This document shows positions 52,401-58,400 of a stretch of 64,000 bases of DNA, one piece after another. The stretch comes from Lutraria lutraria (taxonomy: Eukaryota; Mollusca; Bivalvia; Venerida; Mactridae). Every line of letters begins with the position of its first letter. Position 1 is the stretch's first letter. The notes below the pieces were generated by a model, which was given only the letters and a program-made list of their open reading frames with translations, made no database searches and was not told the DNA's origin. Position numbers and translations under genes: made by a program. The stretch is taken from NCBI GenBank assembly GCA_964023205.1, contig OZ026845.1:2180001-2244000 (forward strand), in the 5' to 3' direction.

Positions 52401-55400
52401 AGTTTAAAAACTATTCATGGCTGCTTTGTGTGTTTGTATTAAAAAAATGTTAAAGTTTTATAAGACATACAATATGTGGCTGAATATATAATGGATTGTA
52501 TGTAATTATTGGCTTTCTCAAAATGTTTTGCTTTCATTGCCTAAGTATATTTTTTCAACTCTTGACATAAGAGCCAATCCTTATAGTTAATTAGCGATGA
52601 CTTTGGTGTTAAGGTTATATTTCGATCAAAGGTCAAGTTTGCTGATAGGTCATTATTCCTCTTAAATAACTTTTGTTCACATGTCTAACTTAATACAGAC
52701 ATCTAAAAGCTGTCTCTTTATAAAGCCTTTGTAGCATTGCTTTGTTTTTGAGTATGTTACTGTTGAATTCCATGTGATCATTTTGTACTGAATCTTATTG
52801 ACAATTTTGATGTCCTTATCTTTTGATAATTTTTAAATAACTTAAATAGAAAATTTCTACTCTTCATTAAATGCACCTTTAGTAAAGCTAGTTTTCTTTT
52901 TTCTGATTGGGCAGAAATCTAATATTATACTCATGCCGAGTGGTCAATCCAAAAATTCTGTTCTCTGTTTGGGCAATTTAATATTCCGTTCATGCTGATT
53001 GGCCATTCCTAAATGCTGGTCTCTGATTGGTCAATTCAATATTTTATACATGCTGATTGGTCATTCCAATATTCCAGTCCCTGATTAGTCATTCCAGTAT
53101 TATGTTCTCTGATTGCTGATTGGTCAATTCAATTTTCTGTTCATGCTGATTGACTGACTTCTGAAACATTGTGAATTCACTGTGTGAGCACCACAGGGGT
53201 ATTACTATTATGTATTCTTTCATATTTTGTAGATGTTTCTTATTTCTCTGTAAATTTATCCAGGATGGCAATTTTAGGACTTTGTTTATCTAGAGGGAAT
53301 GCCTCAAACAAAACTGCTGCTACTGTTTTGGAATGGTGTTGTTATATTGTTATGCGTCCAGTTCCTGTTGAACAAGTATAAATGAAAAGGACTGCTCTGA
53401 ATTTTGACATACTTATTCAAATATTGGTTGCATGAATGATATTTCAGTTTTAGTGCTGACTTATTTGTTGAGATAAATGGTTGTTTTCAGCAAATTTGCA
53501 GTGATTTTAAGGCTGTAGGGCAAACCTGCAACAGATATGTTAGTTTTGTTGCAAAACCTTGTTTTCGTGGTTTATTTATTGATAGTTATAATTTACCATG
53601 AGATTGTGTTCAATTTTAGGTGACTGTAGATCTACGTAACCGCTGCACGGAAACACATACAGGAACGTCAGCATCGGCCCCTTTGGCTGCTGGTATTGTG
53701 GCCCTTATTCTTGAAGTGAAGTAAGTGGGAATTTCTCTCGATTAATATTCACTTTTGGTGGAGCTGATTATCACTTGATTTCTAGCTGTCTTTGTTTTCT
53801 ACTTGCCAAGTGACCAAGAAATGGAAAAAGCAGTTTAGGGGCCTGATTCTTGCCTTTGGGCAGGCTATCTATAGTCAGTTTTCTTGGATTATCTATTTGA
53901 TAATTTGTTAAGTTTGTTTTATGCTAGTAACCATCAACGTATGTTCATAAATAATCAGCAGTGAAGAACAAAATTATGGCTGCAAAAGGTATGGGCTATA
54001 TATATGTTTATATAATATATGGTGGAGTTTTCCAGAATGTGCCGGAATAATGTACTTTTTCTCAGGCCCTGACTGTGCTAGCTTCTATTGTTACAGTGGC
54101 TATAGGGTTAAGAATTCTGTGTTTTTTTCTTCAAATTTTCAACTTTCAAGGGTCAAGGTCCATAGACCTTATGCTGTTCTAGTCAAGCTAAACAGTGACA
54201 GAGGCTGGAGTGATACGAAGCAGAAACACAACATATAGCTCTATTGTATTCACTTGACATTATTAGGATAGTGGTATGAGTGGTTTGTCTGCAAGGATTA
54301 AAATATATAAAAATGGAAAATAAAGATAATTAAAACTGAAAGTTAAAATGTTTTGAATGAAAATAACCAGCACACTTTATAGACATTCTGATAACGTCTC
54401 TATTATTTTCAGTCCATCTTTAACATGGAGAGATGTCCAGTATATAACATTGATGACTGCAAGACCAATGCCTGATGGTCAGTGGATTACAAATGGTGTT
54501 GGAAGACAAGGTGAGAAGATTAGCTATTTAAAGATGTACCATAGCTTTACCAGCATGTCTGATCATCCACTATAAGGCAATGTTGATGTTTTAATTATAC
54601 CCCCAGATATGAAATACATGAGGCAATACTGGATTCACGCTTGGTTTGTATGTCAGTTGGTCAGCCTGACTGTACTCTGGACTTGGCTATGTTGGACTTG
54701 GCTCTGGACTAAGTTGGGATGGCCTCTGGTCTTGGATGGGCTAGACTCTGGGCTGGGCTGTTCTGGCATTGGCTCTGGACTAAGTTGGGATGGCCTCTGG
54801 TCTTGGCTGGGCTAGACTCTGGGCTGGGCTGTTCTGGCATTGGCTCTGGACTAAGTTGTGCTGTCCTTTCCTAAGTTGGACTTGGCTGGGCTGGACTCTG
54901 GGCTGGGCTGCCCTTTGCTGGACTTGGCTCTAGACTAAGCTGGGCTGTCCTTTGCTATGTTGGGCTTGGCTGGGCTGGACTCTGGGCTTCCCTATGCTGG
55001 ACTTGGCTCTTGACTAAGCTGGGCTGTGTTGGGCTGGATTCTGGGCTGGGCTGCTCTGAGCTGCATTCTATCATAGGTATTGTATTATTTCAGTGAGTTT
55101 ACGTTATGGCTATGGTCTAATGGATGCCACTGCTATGGTTGAATTAGCCGAGAAATGGACGAATGTACCACAACAACATCAGTGTGAAATCCAGTCAACT
55201 TTGGTGTCTAAATCAAAACCTAAAGTGTAAGTACTGTGAGACTGATCTCGTAATTTTATCACAAAATATTTGCACATTTTTTATTTTGATGTTAGAAGCT
55301 TTGGGTTGGCACCCAAAAAATTGTGTTAATTGCGGATATAATTTACGAAACCATATTTTTTGGGCCTAATATGCCCTGTTTGCTCTGTAATTAATTTTAT

Positions 55401-58400
55401 GATTTTATCATAATTAATTTGAGACCATTAGTTTTTATCTTGTAAGCTCAAAGATTTTTTTATGACACATTTTGTAATTAACTCATTTTGCGGGGAGGGG
55501 ATAATTTCCTGGTAATTTCAAATAACTGATAATGTTTATGGGAAAGATTTGTCTCGGCTTTAAGGACGATATTCCAGATTTTATTTCCAAATCTAAAAGT
55601 TATTATGATAGAGAGCTATATCGATGTGTATATTGGATAGAAAAATACATCCTTAAGGCTATCCTAAAAAAAGGTTTGTTTGCAGTAACCCTACCCAGAG
55701 AATTTTCGGTGGGTAGTGTCCCCATTCCAACTAACGATATGGATACTAAATGTCTGGTTCTCCTGTATCTTCTCTCCCCTTTCTCTGAGGCTGCTCTGAA
55801 ATGACTGTAGCTGTTGAACGGGCCGTTAAACAACAGAACAGAACAAATCATTTATTTCCCAGATATGTAACAAACAGTTAAATTGACTTTCATCCCTTGT
55901 TTTTTTATCTGTATACTAACAGTGTGATCCCAGACAGTGGTTATGAAGAGGTTTTAGACACCGATGCGTGTGCAGGTAAAGATAATGCGATAAATTTTCT
56001 GGAACATGTACAAGCCAAGATCTCACTGAAGAGTAAACGTCGTGGTGACATCGTCATACATCTGACATCGCCGTCAGGAACCAGATCTACCATACTGCCG
56101 CAGAGACCTAATGATAGTGATAGGTAACATTTCATTTTTATAGAATTTTCACCAAATTTCAATAAATACAGTGCAACCTCTACAAAGCAACACCCATTGG
56201 GAGTAGCAAAATTATGTTGTTTAAAGGTTTTTGCTCTAGAAAGGTTAAATAAATAGTTAAATGGTGCAATAGGAAAACATCATGCTGTTATTAAAGAGAG
56301 GTTGTTGCTAAAGAGAGGGCTGCTCTGGAGAGGTTGTACTTTATGCTAATGTGGTATCATTTAATTTCACTTGCATGAATTTGTGCACAAACACTAAAAA
56401 GATGATGTACATAGTCATGAACTTACTCAATTTTAATTTTAGTTTAAAAAATGTTACGATAACTCAAGTATGTCAGTGTTGTCTGTCTGTGAAAAACACC
56501 AAAAAACACTGGTCTTTGATGTAATTGAATACATGATAAAGAGTGACCCGTATTTACAGCTCATGTCATGATGATTATCTCAGTACAAGGTACAGTTTAA
56601 CCTCTGTAGAGCAACACCCTGTGGGAGCTGCAAATATTGGCCATTGTTTAGAGGTTGTTGCTCTGCAGAGGTTAAATTTATAGTAAATATCAGCTTAAGG
56701 GAAGTTTGAAGGTGTTGTTATAGAGAGGTTGTTGCTATACAGGGGCCGCTCTGGAGAGGTTGTTCTGTATGCAGTTTCTGGTGAAGCTGTTGATAATTTC
56801 AATTTGTAATGAAAATTATGCAGAGAAAATTTTGCTGATTAAGAAAAGTATTTTTAGCTCACCAGAGCACGAATGTGCTTAGGGTGAGCTTTTGTGATCG
56901 CCCTGCGTCCATCGTGCGTCGTGCGGTGTTCGTCGTGAAGTGGCGTCAATATTTACTTAAAACAACATCTCCTCCTACACCACTATTCCGATTGCAACCA
57001 AACTTTACTGAAATGATCCTTGGGTGGTCCCCCTTCAAAGTTGTTCAAAAAATTAAATTTCATTAAAAACTCTGGTTGCTATGGCAACAAATAGAAAAAA
57101 CTTAAAAAATCTTCTTGTCCAAAACCACAGGGCCTAGAGCTGAGATATTTGGTATGTAGCATTGTCTAATGGAACTCTACAAAGTTTGTTCAAATTACGG
57201 TATTCGCCTGGGGTCAAAATTGGCTCCGCCCCGGGGGTAACTTGATTTTACATAGACTTATATAGGAAATTTAAAAAATCTTCTTGTCAAAAACTATAAT
57301 ACCTAGAGCTTTGATATTTGGTGTGTAGCATAGTCTAGTGGACCTCTACAAAGTTTGTTCAAATTATTGCCCTAGGGTAAAAATTGGCCCCGCCCCGGGG
57401 GTCACTTGATTTATAAAGGAAAATTTAAAAAATCTTCTTCTCCGAAACCGCAAGGCCTAGAGCTTAGATATTTTGTATATTGCATTGTCTAGTGGACCTC
57501 TACCAAGTTTGTTCAAATTATGGCCCCGGGGTCAAAATTGGCCCTGCCCTGGGGTTTATTCTATTTTATATGGGAAAATTTGAAAAATCTTCTTCTCCTA
57601 AACCACAAGGCCTAGAGCTAAGATATTTGGTATGTAGCATTGTATAGTAGACCTCTACCAAGTTTGTTCAAATTATTGCTTTAGGGTCAAAATTGGCCCC
57701 GCCCGGGCGTCACTTGATTTATATAGACTTATATAGGAAAATTTAAAAAATCTTCTCAGAAACCACAAGGCCTAGAGTTAAGATATTTTGTATGTAGTAT
57801 TGCCTAGCAGACCTCTTCCAAATTTGTCTATATTATGGCCCCGGGGTCAAAATTGGCCCTGACCTTAGGGTCACTTGATTTTACTTGGACTTGTTTAGAA
57901 ATATTTTAACAATGTTCGTCTCCAAATGACCTTTTTTCCTGGTGAGGCTAAAAAAAAAAATATGTGTGGTTCAGGTAACATTTGTCAAAAAAATAGGGTA
58001 GGTAGGTAGGCTTTTATTTTTTTATTTTTTTATTTTTTTTTTTTGGTGGGGGGCAAGTGGTGTTATACAGACAGAACAGTTGTGTGATATGTGGACTAGT
58101 GGTCAAGACATAATCCCTTCTAAGGATTGAAACCAAGGTTTGAATCCTTGTCCTGGAAAAGCGCTTTATACTGCAATGCCACTAAATTTGCATTTGTCGT
58201 TCAGTTTAAAGATTAAACCAGAGTTCCGCATGGAAATCTTTTTTTTTTTAGAAATTCTAAAATGGGACTATTCAAGAAACAACCTGAAAAATGAATCTGA
58301 AAATCATGCATATGAAATGTATTGACTAGAAGGGCCTTGTGTACTTATCTTTAATAATTTTGCTCTACATTAAAATAAACAGCCAAAACTAGTCAGCCTT

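Larger units (their letters stand above)
46203..53619 (+). other. Convertase intron 8
   Basis: 7.4 kb. Contains a degenerate 20-bp tandem array (46796-47120), the tandem-repeat element copy 1 (48669-51018) and a region of repeated ATTGGTCA phrases (52895-53150). No third version of exon 8 was seen. Confidence 0.8.

Noticed and set aside
46203..53619. Possible third version of exon 8
   Set aside because: Looked for a SGNGG/CDGYTN-type coding block on the plus strand in this intron and in intron 7; none seen.
55923..56123. RGD in the P domain as an integrin-binding site
   Set aside because: RRGD is a conserved structural motif of convertase P domains; no reason to infer integrin binding.
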